DNA of 61,574 nt from Mangrovicoccus ximenensis (GTDB taxonomy: Bacteria > Pseudomonadota > Alphaproteobacteria > Rhodobacterales > Rhodobacteraceae): NCBI RefSeq assembly GCF_003056725.1, contig NZ_QBKZ01000017.1:32479-94052 (forward strand). The letters are read 5' to 3'. Shown in pieces: positions 38,863 through 47,526 of this stretch. The notes under the pieces are model-generated. The model was given only the letters and a program-made list of their open reading frames with translations, was not told the origin of the DNA and did no database searches. Within the stretch, counting starts at the first letter, position 1. Each line of letters opens with the position of its first letter. A program made the translations under genes and the position numbers.

Positions 38863-39160
38863 ATGACACAGCATGACGCACAAACCGGCCCCGCCGCCGT
38901 GCCCGAGCTGGTCGACCGGCTCGACCGGCTGGCCGAGGGACAGGACGAGATTTCGATGGACCGGCTGATCGACGAGATCGGCGCGCAGGGGCATGCGCCG
39001 CTGCTGATGATCGTGGCCGCGCTGATGATCCTGCCCTTGGGCATGATCCCCGGCATCGGCGGCGCGCTCGGGCTGATCGCCGCGCTGATCGGCCTGCAGA
39101 TGCTGCTGGGGCGCCGCGGCGTCTGGGCGCCGCGCTTCATCCGCCGCCGCAGCCTCCATC
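38863..39160 (+). pseudogene. exoD: ExoD exopolysaccharide-synthesis protein, N-terminal half
   Basis: From ATG 38863 the frame encodes the first half of ExoD: VPELVDRLDRLAEGQDEISM, then the hydrophobic LLMIVAALMILPLGMIPGIG and GLIAALIGLQMLLGRRGVWA. Similarity ends at PRFIRRRSL (~39150). A full ExoD is about 200 residues with two more helices. The sequence that follows belongs to another protein in a different frame. Confidence 0.75.
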
Positions 39161-39421
39161 GCCGCCGCACGTCCCGGCGATCCCTTGGTGCTGAGCCGGG
39201 ACGGCCCGCGCTGGATGCTGCTGAACGCGGCCGGACAGGCGGTCGGACGGCTGTCGGCGAAATACGCGCCCCCCGAGGGCTGCCGGTTCCTGCGCGGCGA
39301 GGTCGGCGCGGTGGTCCGCTGGCGCAAGCTCGACAATGCCGAGGAATGGCGCGGCTCGATCCGCCGCGACGACTGGGAGACCATCCTCCCCGAACTGGTC
39401 TTCGCCCGGTCAGCGCAATAG
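39161..39421 (+). pseudogene. C-terminal fragment of another protein (possibly RecQ-type helicase)
   Basis: About 80 residues in a new frame read DPLVLSRDGPRWMLLNAAG, RLSAKYAPPEGCRFLRGEVG and RRDDWETILPELVFARSAQ before a normal stop at 39419-39421. The pattern recalls the C-terminal tail of some alphaproteobacterial RecQ-like helicases, but I hold that loosely. No start or upstream domain is present, so it is the right-hand piece of a joint with exoD. Confidence 0.35.
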
Positions 39422-40074
39422 CGGCATCCCCGGCCCTCGTCAGTGGCCTTTCTGAACGGCGGCGGCCAAACGCAAAATCATCGCGATCAACCATTGCCTC
39501 GCTCCGGTTCATTACGTGTCCGGAAAGATCAATCCATGCCCTGCGCGCCTTCGACGAAGATTTGTGCAAGGCAGGACATCAGGATCGCCAGATGCCGTCG
39601 GAGAGCCTCACCCCGGATCAATGTTGCGGCGCAGCATTGCGGGGCCGCCCCCCAAGGAAAAAAGGCAGGTCGAGGACACGCATGGACCGCCTGCATCTCG
39701 GTCTCCGTGTCCGTCCCAACGGTCTTGCCCCCAGCACGGAGGCCGAAGCAACCCATGCCGAGGACCTGCGCGCCCGGCAGGCCTCAGGCATGACGCTCGA
39801 CGCCGCCATTGCAGGCGGCACCGCGCTCTCGGGCGGCTGCGAGAACAAAGGGGCGGGCTGCCGGGGCCATGAGGTGGAATTGTCCGATCCAACCGCCGCC
39901 ACTGCCCGCCATGAATGGCATGGCGGACAGCGGCTTCCAATCAACGGGAAGCCACAACTCTGGATAAGGCAAGCAATGATGACAGGGCCGATGGCGGAGA
40001 GGCCGACTGACAGGCGACGGAATGGCGCGACGGCCGCCGTCTTCGGGCGATCCCGCGGTGCTGCGCGCCCGCGC
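39422..40074. other. Unassigned 650-bp stretch, probably degenerate
   Basis: No reading frame here has a recognisable domain or ribosome-binding site. The local base composition is slightly less GC-rich than neighbours around 39440-39560. It separates two gene remnants and is best considered decayed or misassembled sequence. Confidence 0.4.
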
Positions 40075-40350
40075 TCCGGAGATGAGCCTGCTCTCCCGCA
40101 GGGTGGCCCGCGGCGGCACCGCGATCGAACTGCAGCCGCGCGAATTCGCCCTGATCGAGCACATGCTGCGCCGCAAGGGTCGGGTGCAGACCCGCACAAT
40201 TCTGCCGGAAACGGTCTGCACAGCCATTTCGACCGGCAGACGAACGTCGTCGAGAGACATATGGGCCGCCTGCGCATCAAGGCCGACAGGCCTTACGCGA
40301 CCCAGCTGATAGGGACCCTGCGCGGCGCGGACGACCGGAGTGCCGAATGA
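40075..40350 (+). pseudogene. OmpR-family response regulator, C-terminal DNA-binding fragment, frameshifted
   Basis: The winged-helix domain of an OmpR/PhoB regulator is recognisable: LLSRRVARGGTAIELQPREF, ALIEHMLRRKGRVQTRTILP. At about 40215 the frame changes and continues HFDRQTNVVERHMGRLRIKA and DRPYATQLIGTLRGA, ending at TGA 40350. The receiver domain is missing entirely. The stop overlaps the start of a kinase-like fragment in the usual ATGA arrangement of two-component operons. Confidence 0.7.
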
Positions 40351-40490
40351 GGCCGGTGCATTCGACACCAGCCCGCTTGGCGATGGTGCCGATGCGCGTC
40401 TTTGCCGGGTTCCTGGCCGTCGGGCTCGCTGCGGCCGCCATGCCGTCGGCGCCCCTGCCCCGCGCCATGGCGGCAGGCCGGCCAACCCCG
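40347..40490 (+). pseudogene. Sensor histidine kinase, N-terminal fragment
   Basis: The ATG at 40347 overlaps the regulator stop. The frame begins RPVHSTPARLAMVPMRVFAG and FLAVGLAAAAM, which looks like the cytoplasmic start and first membrane helix of a sensor kinase (S-x-R-LA pattern). After ~35-48 codons it passes into sequence antisense to an intact LysR gene. Only position and the helix support the call. Confidence 0.45.
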
Positions 40491-41417
40491 TCAGGCAGCA
40501 CTCCGCCCGGCATCATGGACCAGCCGCGCCGCCTCGATCACATGCTCCTGGAAACGGCTGGCATGGCGCGACGCGGTTCCCTCCCGGTTGCTCGTGATGA
40601 TGCCCAGGTTGCGCGTCACCGCCGGATCGCAGAGCGGGACCGCGCAGAGCAGCGGGTCATCGGCTGGCGGGCAGGTCAGCGCGGACAGCGCGCTGACGCC
40701 CATCCCGGCCGAAACCATCGCCGCCACGGCCGTGAAGTGGTTGAAATCCATCACGGTGCGGGCCGGGCGGTTGATCGCCCGCATCGCTTCGTCGGTGATG
40801 AAGCGGGTGCCGCTGCCGGCATTGGCGCCGATGAAATCATAGTCCAGAAGCTCCGCCCAGGTGATCCGCTCGCGGGAGGCCAGCGGGTGGTCCCGGCGCA
40901 GCACCGCCATGAAGGGATCCGCCCGGAACTGGGTGAATTCCACGGCCAGATCCTTGTGCGGCAGGTAGCTGGACACCGCGAGGTCCAGCTCGCCGCGATC
41001 CACCGCCGCGAAAAGCCCCTCCGCCGTGTCGTCCCGGGCATGCACGGCGACATCGGGAAACTCGGCACGGAACCGGCCGAGGGCATGCGGCAGGTAGCGG
41101 GCGGCGGCGGAGGCCAGGAAGCCGAGCCGCAGCGGCACGCCGGGATCGGTGCCAAAATTCCGGGTCCGGTCGAGCGCCTCGCGGAGCGCGGGCAAGAGGC
41201 CCGACAGGTGGCTGCGCAGTTCCGCGCCCTCGGCGGTCAGCCGCACCGAGCGGGTGCTGCGCAGGAACAGCGCCATTCCGAGATGCGCCTCGAGCTGGGC
41301 GACGTTCTGGCTGAGGGCAGGCTGCGACATGCCCAGGCGGTCGGCGGCAAGGCGGAACGACCGGGCCTCGGCAACGGCGAGGAAGGCCTCGAGCTGTCTG
41401 GTAGGCGGAAGGCTCAT
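40491..41417 (-). CDS. LysR-family transcriptional regulator
   Basis: A complete 308-aa LysR protein. The N-terminal winged helix (QLEAFLAVAEARSFRLAADR, MSQPALSQNVAQLEAHLGM) is followed by a full effector domain (PLRLGFLASAAARYLPHALG ... SAGMGVSALSAL). It is divergent from the sugar dehydrogenase operon with an AT-rich 134-bp gap between them, so it probably regulates that operon in response to a sugar-derived ligand. Confidence 0.92.
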   Translation of the reverse strand: MSLPPTRQLEAFLAVAEARSFRLAADRLGMSQPALSQNVAQLEAHLGMALFLRSTRSVRLTAEGAELRSHLSGLLPALREALDRTRNFGTDPGVPLRLGFLASAAARYLPHALGRFRAEFPDVAVHARDDTAEGLFAAVDRGELDLAVSSYLPHKDLAVEFTQFRADPFMAVLRRDHPLASRERITWAELLDYDFIGANAGSGTRFITDEAMRAINRPARTVMDFNHFTAVAAMVSAGMGVSALSALTCPPADDPLLCAVPLCDPAVTRNLGIITSNREGTASRHASRFQEHVIEAARLVHDAGRSAA

Positions 41418-41551
41418 TATTCTGTTTTTCTTATTGATTCATTTGATACTACGATTTGTCTTATCGGCCATCAAGGACTAACGACTGCGGCGCCACATCG
41501 CAGGCGGCGCGGATCAAGCCGCGCCAGATCAAGCAGATACCGAGGTTTACC
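41418..41551. promoter_or_regulatory. Divergent promoter region, lysR / sugar dehydrogenase
   Basis: The first ~45 bases (41418-41462) are strikingly AT-rich for this genome and probably contain both promoters and the LysR site (ATTTGATACTACGATTTGT is a loose candidate). The right part holds the GAGG ribosome-binding site preceding the TTG at 41552. Confidence 0.45.
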
Positions 41552-42070
41552 TTGTTTCCCAGTTCCGATTCCGGCCGCATGGGCCGTCGCCGCTTCCTGC
41601 TCGGGACGGCGGCGGCAGCGACCGCGCTCGCCTCTCCCGCGCTCCTGCGCGCCGCCCCCTCCGCCGCCCCAGAAGATGCGTTCCTCGCCGTGTCCCGGCT
41701 GCTGGTGAACCACGAGCTGAACCCTGCCGTTTCGGCACGGATGGCCGCCTGGGCCGCGACGGCCTATCCGGGCCTCGAGGGCCTGCTCGGCTAGATCGCG
41801 GCCGCCGCCGCGGCGCGCGGCGCCACGCGCGTCGAGGAGTTCTTCGACGACCTGCCCGAGGGCGAGGTCCGCGATTTCGCCTCCTGGGTGATCTCGGCCT
41901 GGTACACCGGCTCGTCCTCCCCGGACCGCGACGCGGTGCTCTTCTCCTATGAAGAGGCGCTGCTCTACCGCCCGACGCTCGACATGGTGCCGATCCCCAG
42001 CTTCGGCTTCTCCGCCCCGAATGCCTGGGGCCGCGACCTCCATCCGCTGAGCGCGCTGCCGCGGTTCTGA
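41552..42070 (+). CDS. Tat-exported small subunit of a GMC-type sugar dehydrogenase, with in-frame TAG
   Basis: The frame from TTG 41552 (GAGG six bases before it) or ATG 41579 starts with a twin-arginine signal, GRRRFLLGTAAAATALAS, as in the small subunit of membrane-bound gluconate/sorbitol/glucoside dehydrogenases. That subunit carries the cofactor-loaded large subunit through the Tat system. The mature part reads FLAVSRLLVNHELNPAVSAR, then an in-frame TAG stops it at 41792-41794 after GLEGLLG. The same frame resumes IAAAAAARGATRVEEFFDDL, WVISAWYTG and YEEALLYRPTLDMVPIPSFG, a normal family C-terminus, to a TGA at 42068-42070. Sequencing error, pseudogenisation or read-through are all possible. 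The two partner genes are intact. Confidence 0.75.
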
Positions 42071-42093
42071 CCCCCTTTCCAGAAAGACATGCC

Positions 42094-43713
42094 ATGACCA
42101 GTTCCTCGCAAGTCGTGATCGTCGGCACCGGCGTCGTCGGCGCCGTGATCGCCGAAGAGTGCCTCGACGCGGGCCTCGAAGTGCTGATGATCGAAGCCGG
42201 CCCCCGGGTCACCCGCGCCGAGATCGTCGAAAACTACCGCAACCTGCCGCTCGGCGCGAAGCCGGACGCGACCGCCTCCTACCCGCCGGCCGACTGGGCG
42301 CCGCACCCGTTCTTCGGCCAGGACTACCTGGGCAGCACGGGACCGGACACCTACAACCCGACCTATCTGCGCTATGCCGGCGGCTCGACCTGGCACTGGG
42401 CCGGGACCTGCTGGCGGCTGACGCCCGAGGACATGCAGCTGCGCACGCTCTACGGCGTCGGCCGCGACTGGGCCTTCGACTATGCCACGCTCGATCCCTA
42501 CTACAACAAGACCGAGCGCGCCCTGGGCATCTGCGGCCCCGCCGATCCGGCCGACCAGTGGCCGCCCCGGACCCGCTCGATGGACTATCCGATGCCGCAT
42601 CTGCCACTGTCGCAGGGCGAGCAGAAATTCACCCGCGTCATGCAGGACAAGCTGGGGCTGCGGAACCTGCCGGTGGCGCAGGCGCGCAACTCCGGCACGC
42701 CCTATGACGACCGCCCGGCCTGCTGCGCCAACAACAACTGCGTGCCGGTCTGTCCGGTGGGCGCGAAATACGATGCGGCGACCGCGCTGAAGCGGCTCGA
42801 GGCCAAGGGCGCGACGATCCTCGACAACTCGGTCGTCTACCGGGCCGAAACCGGCGAGGGCAACCGGATCGCGGCAGTGCATTACTACGACCGCAACCGC
42901 GGCAGCCACCGCATCGCGGGCGAGCATTTCGTGCTGGCCTGCAACGGGATCGAGACGCCGAAGCTGCTGCTGATGTCCGCCGACGACCGCAACCCGGCGG
43001 GCCTGGCCAATTCCTCCGACCAGGTCGGGCGGAACATCATGGACCATCCGCAGCAGGGCTATACCTTCACCGTCAGCGAGCCCTACTGGCTGGGCGCCGG
43101 GCCGGTGGTCAACAGCGGCATCATGGAGACCTCGCAGGGCGCCTTCCGCAGCGAGCATGCCGGGGCCTATTTCCGCCTGAACAACTTCGCCCGCAACCGC
43201 TTCATCGCGCAGCGCGCGCTGAAGAGCGGCAAGGTCGGCCGCGCCCTCGACGAGGAGATCCGCCGCCTGACCGCCACCTCGGTCAACATCGTTTCGGCCC
43301 ATGAAATGCTGCCCGATCCGGAGAACCGCCTGACGCTCTCCTCCGCGAAGGACTGGCTCGGCCTGCCGAAGCCCAGCGTCCATTGGGATGTCGGCGAATA
43401 CACGCGGCGGTCGTCGCGGGACTATTCGGAGCCGATGGTCGCGCGCATCGCCGAGGCGATGGGCGCAACCGACTTCACGCCCGCGGGCGGCAAGTTCTCG
43501 ACCTCGAAGCACATCATGGGCGGCACCATCATGGGCAACGATCCGGCGGACTCGGTCGTCTCCGGCGTCTGCCGCGCCCATGACCACGACAACCTCTATC
43601 TGCCCGGCGGCGGCGCCATGCCCTCGACCGCCTGCGGCAACAGCACCATCACCATGACCTCCCTGGCCTTCATGGCCGCCGAGGCCCTGATCTCGGAAGC
43701 GAAGGGCGCCTGA
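42094..43713 (+). CDS. GMC-type sugar/glucoside dehydrogenase, FAD large subunit
   Basis: A 539-aa flavoprotein without its own signal peptide. The FAD motif is VVIVGTGVVGAVIAEECLDA at residues 7-26. The cysteine-rich CCANNNCVPVCPVGAKYD region is typical of the membrane-dehydrogenase branch that carries an extra iron-sulphur cluster. The C-terminal AMPSTACGNSTITMTSLAFM segment holds the catalytic Asn region. It is expected to be exported by the small subunit and to pass electrons to the cytochrome encoded next. Related complexes oxidise gluconate, sorbitol, fructose or the C3 hydroxyl of glucosides; the substrate here is not determined. Confidence 0.9.
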   Translation: MTSSSQVVIVGTGVVGAVIAEECLDAGLEVLMIEAGPRVTRAEIVENYRNLPLGAKPDATASYPPADWAPHPFFGQDYLGSTGPDTYNPTYLRYAGGSTWHWAGTCWRLTPEDMQLRTLYGVGRDWAFDYATLDPYYNKTERALGICGPADPADQWPPRTRSMDYPMPHLPLSQGEQKFTRVMQDKLGLRNLPVAQARNSGTPYDDRPACCANNNCVPVCPVGAKYDAATALKRLEAKGATILDNSVVYRAETGEGNRIAAVHYYDRNRGSHRIAGEHFVLACNGIETPKLLLMSADDRNPAGLANSSDQVGRNIMDHPQQGYTFTVSEPYWLGAGPVVNSGIMETSQGAFRSEHAGAYFRLNNFARNRFIAQRALKSGKVGRALDEEIRRLTATSVNIVSAHEMLPDPENRLTLSSAKDWLGLPKPSVHWDVGEYTRRSSRDYSEPMVARIAEAMGATDFTPAGGKFSTSKHIMGGTIMGNDPADSVVSGVCRAHDHDNLYLPGGGAMPSTACGNSTITMTSLAFMAAEALISEAKGA

Positions 43714-45095
43714 TGAACATCGTGATTTTCACCCTCTCGGCGGGGCTCGCCCTGGCTGCGGGCGCCGCCTGCGCGCAGGAGACCCCGCAGGCGCTGGCCG
43801 AGCGCGGCCGCTACATCGCGACCGCCTCGGACTGCGTCGCCTGCCATACCGGCCCGGGCGGCAAGCCCTTCGCCGGCAACCACGTGATCGCCTCGCCGGT
43901 CGGCGGCATCGTCGCCACCAACATCACGCCTTCGGTGACCCACGGCATCGGGAGCTATACCGAAGAGCAGTTCTCGGACGCGGTGCGCCGCGGCATCCGC
44001 GCCGACGGGGCGAACCTCTACCCGGCGATGCCCTATACCGCCTTCTCCAAGATCACCGACGAGGACATGCAGGCGCTCTATGCGTATTTCATGACCGCGG
44101 TCGAGCCGGTGGACGAAGCCGGCGCGGAAACCGCGCTGCCCTTCCCGTTCGGCATCCGCGCCTCGATGATCGGCTGGAACCTGCTGTTCCGCGACACGGC
44201 AACCTTCGAGCCCGACCCGTCCAAGTCGGAGGAGTGGAACCGCGGCGCCTATCTGGCCGAGGGGCCGGGGCATTGCTCCGCCTGCCACACGCCGCGCGGC
44301 CTGCTGATGCAGGAAGACGGCAGCCGCTTCCTGGCCGGCGCCCAGGTCGGCCCTTGGCACGCGCCGAACATCACCTCGGACCCGGAGGCCGGGATCGGCA
44401 GCTGGTCGAAGGACGAGATCATCGCCTATCTCGGCACCGGCCGGGCCGAGGGCAAGGCCCAGGCCGGCGGCAGCATGGCCGAAGCGGTCGAGCACAGCTT
44501 CTCGAAGCTGACCCCGGAGGATCTGGGCGCGATCGCCACCTATCTTGCCGACGTGCCCGCGGTCTCGGGCCCCGCCCGCTTCGGCCAGGGCCGGCCCGGC
44601 AACATGGCCGCATCCTTCCGCGGGCTCGACGGCATGCCCGGAGGGCTGGCCCGGGGCGCGCAGATCTATTCGGCCAACTGCGCCTCCTGCCACGGCTTCG
44701 ACGGCCAGGGCACGGCGGACCAGTACTATCCGAGCCTCTACGGCAATTCGGCAACCGGCGGGCCCGAGGCGGCGAATTTCATCGCAGCCGTGCTCAACGG
44801 CGTCGACCGCGAAACGGCAGAGGGCCATGTCTTCATGCCGCCCTTCGGCACCCAGCCGAATGCCTTCAACAGCCTCTCCGATGACGAGATCGCCGCGCTG
44901 GCCGCCTATGTTTCGGCCAGCTACGGCGACGGCTCCTTCGCGGTCACGCCGGACGATGTCGCCGAAATCCGCGCCGGCGGTCCGGCCTCCGGCCTGCTCC
45001 TCTGGGTGCGCTGGCTGATGGGCGCGGCAGGACTTGCCGTGCTCATCCTCGCCGGAGTTGCGGGCCTCGCCAAACGACGGCGCATGGCGGCCTAG
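43713..45095 (+). CDS. Tri-haem cytochrome c subunit of the sugar dehydrogenase
   Basis: A 460-aa periplasmic cytochrome. It has a signal peptide (SAGLALAAGAACAQE), three haem-binding motifs CVACH (residues 41-45), CSACH and CASCH, and a C-terminal membrane anchor (WLMGAAGLAVLILAGVAGLA followed by KRRRMAA). This matches the adaptor subunit of alcohol/sugar dehydrogenase complexes that feeds the quinone pool. Its start overlaps the FAD subunit stop at a single base-pair arrangement (TGATG), so the two are coupled. A stem-loop terminator follows. Confidence 0.93.
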   Translation: MNIVIFTLSAGLALAAGAACAQETPQALAERGRYIATASDCVACHTGPGGKPFAGNHVIASPVGGIVATNITPSVTHGIGSYTEEQFSDAVRRGIRADGANLYPAMPYTAFSKITDEDMQALYAYFMTAVEPVDEAGAETALPFPFGIRASMIGWNLLFRDTATFEPDPSKSEEWNRGAYLAEGPGHCSACHTPRGLLMQEDGSRFLAGAQVGPWHAPNITSDPEAGIGSWSKDEIIAYLGTGRAEGKAQAGGSMAEAVEHSFSKLTPEDLGAIATYLADVPAVSGPARFGQGRPGNMAASFRGLDGMPGGLARGAQIYSANCASCHGFDGQGTADQYYPSLYGNSATGGPEAANFIAAVLNGVDRETAEGHVFMPPFGTQPNAFNSLSDDEIAALAAYVSASYGDGSFAVTPDDVAEIRAGGPASGLLLWVRWLMGAAGLAVLILAGVAGLAKRRRMAA

Positions 45096-45105
45096 GCCGA
45101 GGCAG

Positions 45106-45129
45106 GGCGCCCCCCGGCAAGGGGGCGCC
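45106..45129 (+). terminator. GC-rich stem-loop after the cytochrome gene
   Basis: GGCGCCCCC and GGGGGCGCC form a nine-base-pair stem with a six-base loop 11 bases after the cytochrome stop. There is no T-run, so it may terminate weakly or act as an mRNA 3' stabiliser. Confidence 0.6.
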
Positions 45130-45469
45130 ATCGCAGCGGCAAAGGGCGGAACCGGTCTTTTGCAAAGCGGCGCGCAAGAACAGCCCTTTGCGACGGCCCA
45201 TGCACCCAGAGCATCCGTCGCCCAGGATCGGAGACGGACGCCTCCGGCCGCCGCGCAGTCCGGCGGACAGCCCGGCTCCCGCCGCGCACGGCCATCCCGA
45301 CGGATCTCCGCGGCAACCGGGTGCGGGACCATTTCCTCCGGGAACCAGGGCTTCCTCACGACCGGGAGACTGCAGGCCCCTCGCGACCCTCCCCTGCAAT
45401 GGAACAGCCGCGGCAGGGCAGGCGTCCGGTTTGCGCGCCGGAGACCGCCATGGCAGCGGGACCCGCGGA
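45130..45469. other. Non-coding gap between convergent operons
   Basis: About 340 bp with no supportable gene on either strand. Frames are proline/arginine-rich and lack ribosome-binding sites. It separates the + strand dehydrogenase operon from the convergent minus-strand isomerase operon. Confidence 0.5.
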
Positions 45470-46252
45470 TCAGGCGTGCAGCGCCGCCTCGATCAGGCCG
45501 AAGGAGGCGCGGATCGCCTGCTCCAGGTCGGGGCGGTCCCAGACCGCGGCCGTCGTGCATTCGAAGGACAGCGGCCCGGCGCAGCCGCCCTCCCGCAAGG
45601 CACGGATCTGCGCGAGGGTCCGGCAGCGGTCCCCCGCCTCCAGCAGGATGCGCCGGGCATCGCCGCTGTCGTCGAGCGGCACGGCCGGATCCGAAATCCC
45701 CGAGATATGGATCATCGCGGTTTCCGACGGGAACAGCTGCGCCTCGCCGGAAATGGCATGCTGGAACGTGTCGTGGACCATGCCGAAGCCCGGCACCTCT
45801 GCCATCGCCTCGGCCAGCGGGCGCTTGCTCCTGAGCGATGACGCGGCGAAGCCGATCGGCTCGATCAGCGGCAGGACCGGCGATCCTTCGAAGAGCCGCG
45901 CGATCCGCGCCATCGCCGCGGCGAGCGGCAGCACCGGGCGGCCGTCGACGCAGGGGATCAGGCTCAGCGTCTCGGCCCCCGACGCCTCGGCGAGGTCGCG
46001 CAGCGCGCAGATCTGCGCCTCCCGCTCCGCATCCCAGACGTTGAAGCCGTAGACTTCGGACAGGCCCAGCAGCCTGAGGCCGCGGTCGCGCGCCATCCGT
46101 CCGGCGAGATCCGGCGCGATGCCGTCGAACATCGGCCGTCCCAGATCGCCGCGCGGTTCCACGCCGGCGCAATCCAGCCGGGCGGCGAGATCGAGGAAGG
46201 CCTCGAAACCGAGAGTGCGGGCGGTCTTCTGGTTGAGGGCACGGTCGATCAC
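45470..46252 (-). CDS. TIM-barrel isomerase/epimerase-type protein A
   Basis: A 260-aa AP-endonuclease-2 superfamily protein. It lacks a signal peptide. Likely metal residues lie in VLPLIEPIGF (Glu), FGMVHDTFQHAISGE (Asp/His) and MIHISGISDP (His), ending near GPLSFECT. Family members isomerise hydroxypyruvate, tagatose/fructose or inosose-type compounds. It is the last gene of a long minus-strand operon rich in the same fold. Confidence 0.82.
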   Translation of the reverse strand: MIDRALNQKTARTLGFEAFLDLAARLDCAGVEPRGDLGRPMFDGIAPDLAGRMARDRGLRLLGLSEVYGFNVWDAEREAQICALRDLAEASGAETLSLIPCVDGRPVLPLAAAMARIARLFEGSPVLPLIEPIGFAASSLRSKRPLAEAMAEVPGFGMVHDTFQHAISGEAQLFPSETAMIHISGISDPAVPLDDSGDARRILLEAGDRCRTLAQIRALREGGCAGPLSFECTTAAVWDRPDLEQAIRASFGLIEAALHA

Positions 46253-46264
46253 GGCAAGGTCCTT

Positions 46265-47194
46265 TCAGAAACCGGTGCGGGCGAGGAAGGCGCGGCTGGC
46301 GGCAAGGTCGCCGAGAATGCTGCCGGCATTCTGCGGGTCGCGCTCCTGCTCGATGGTAATCCAGCCGCCATAGCCCCGGCGGGCCAGCAGGTCGCGGATC
46401 GCCGGATAGTCGATGCGGCCCTTGCCGATCGGGCACATGACGCCGAGGGCGCAGGCCCCGAAGAAGCGGATGCGGCGGGACATGACCTCGGCATGCACAT
46501 CCGCGTCGATATCCTTGAAATGGATGTAGTCGAGCCGGTCCCACCAGCGATCGAGCGTCGCGACCGGGTCCATGCCGGAATACTCCATATGGCCGGTGTC
46601 GAGACAGAGCCCGGCGAGATCGCCCGGGATGTCGGCCATGATCCGCTCCAGCTCGTCGGCGAACTCGACATGGCCGCCGGCATGGGGATGGATCACCGCG
46701 CGGACGCCGTGATCGCGGGCCAGCTCCGCGATGGCGCGGATATTGGCGACCATCCCGTCCCAGTCGGCATCGCAAAGGCGCGGCGCGCGGTCCGGATGGC
46801 CCGCAGCGAAATCGCGGTCGTCATGGCCCCAGTCCATCACCGTCAGATAGGGCGCGGCGAAGCGCTGGCCATCGTGCCGGGCGGGCGGCGGCAGGGCGGT
46901 GATCAATGCGCAGATCTCCCGCGTCTGGCGCAGCAGGCCGGCGCGGTTCACCGGCGAAACGAGATCGTCGAAGATCGTGCCCGCGACGATGGAGAGACCC
47001 CGCCGCCCGAGTTCCGCGGCCATGAGCGCAGGATCGAGCGGCATGTAGCCGTAGGGGCCGAGTTCGAGTCCGCCGAAACCGGCGGCGGCGGCTTCGTCGA
47101 GGACCCGGTCCCAAGGCGGCAGATGCGGGTTTGCCACGTCATCGACGCCCCAGCAGCAGGGCGCGCAGGAGACGGTGATGCGCGGATCAGCCAT
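46265..47194 (-). CDS. TIM-barrel isomerase/dehydratase-type protein B (IolE-like)
   Basis: A 309-aa protein resembling inosose dehydratase IolE: ITVSCAPCCWGVDD at the start, GFGGLELGPYGYMP, VIHPHAGGHVEFADE (His/Glu), LCLDTGHMEYSG (Asp/His) and IHFKDID, then the C-terminal GWITIEQERDP glutamate. IolE removes water from 2-keto-myo-inositol; a keto-sugar substrate is likely here. It starts just inside the end of the ABM gene (8-bp overlap), indicating coupling. Confidence 0.85.
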   Translation of the reverse strand: MADPRITVSCAPCCWGVDDVANPHLPPWDRVLDEAAAAGFGGLELGPYGYMPLDPALMAAELGRRGLSIVAGTIFDDLVSPVNRAGLLRQTREICALITALPPPARHDGQRFAAPYLTVMDWGHDDRDFAAGHPDRAPRLCDADWDGMVANIRAIAELARDHGVRAVIHPHAGGHVEFADELERIMADIPGDLAGLCLDTGHMEYSGMDPVATLDRWWDRLDYIHFKDIDADVHAEVMSRRIRFFGACALGVMCPIGKGRIDYPAIRDLLARRGYGGWITIEQERDPQNAGSILGDLAASRAFLARTGF

Positions 47195-47471
47195 CGGCAG
47201 CGACCGCCAGGAAGGTCAGCGACAGGTGGAACGGCTCGTGGAAGGCGATCCAGTCCCTGGTGTGCTGTTCCTGCATATGGGCGGCATGGGCGGCCTCGTC
47301 CGCCCAGATCTCGACGAAGACCAGCCGGTCGGGATCGTCGGTGCAGGTGAAGAAGTCATAGGCGATGCAGCCGGGCTCGGCGCGGGTGGCGGCCTGAACC
47401 GCGGGGGCGCGCGCGAGGATGTCCGGCAGCGTGCCGGGGCGCAGGGCGATGTCGATCACGAAACGGTACAT
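47187..47471 (-). CDS. Antibiotic biosynthesis monooxygenase (ABM)-domain protein
   Basis: A 94-aa single ABM/dabb-type ferredoxin-like domain: MYRFVIDIALRPGTLPDIL, AEPGCIAYDFFTC, VFVEIWADEAAHAAHMQ. Small proteins of this type act as cofactor-free monooxygenases, as isomerases or simply as accessory dimers; in sugar clusters their role is unclear. The start at 47471 lies 55 bp after a TIM-barrel gene, with a stem-loop in between. It overlaps the next gene. Confidence 0.82.
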   Translation of the reverse strand: MYRFVIDIALRPGTLPDILARAPAVQAATRAEPGCIAYDFFTCTDDPDRLVFVEIWADEAAHAAHMQEQHTRDWIAFHEPFHLSLTFLAVAADG

Positions 47472-47495
47472 GGGCGCTCCGGCGGAAAGGGGGAG

Positions 47496-47516
47496 CCGCC
47501 CGGTCAAGCCGGGCGG
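47496..47516 (-). promoter_or_regulatory. Intercistronic stem-loop
   Basis: CCGCCCGG (47496-47503) and CCGGGCGG (47509-47516) form an eight-base-pair stem with a five-base loop between the TIM-barrel C gene and the ABM gene. No T-run; processing or stability role inferred. Confidence 0.5.
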
Positions 47517-47526
47517 GGGACAGGGC

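Noticed and set aside
45130..45469. A small gene in the gap between convergent operons
   Set aside because: Frames on both strands are Arg/Pro-rich, lack ribosome-binding sites and show no similarity.
43596..46775. A 1059-codon minus-strand frame over the cytochrome and isomerase genes
   Set aside because: No homology or consistent composition; antisense to a tri-haem cytochrome and out of frame with the TIM-barrel genes.
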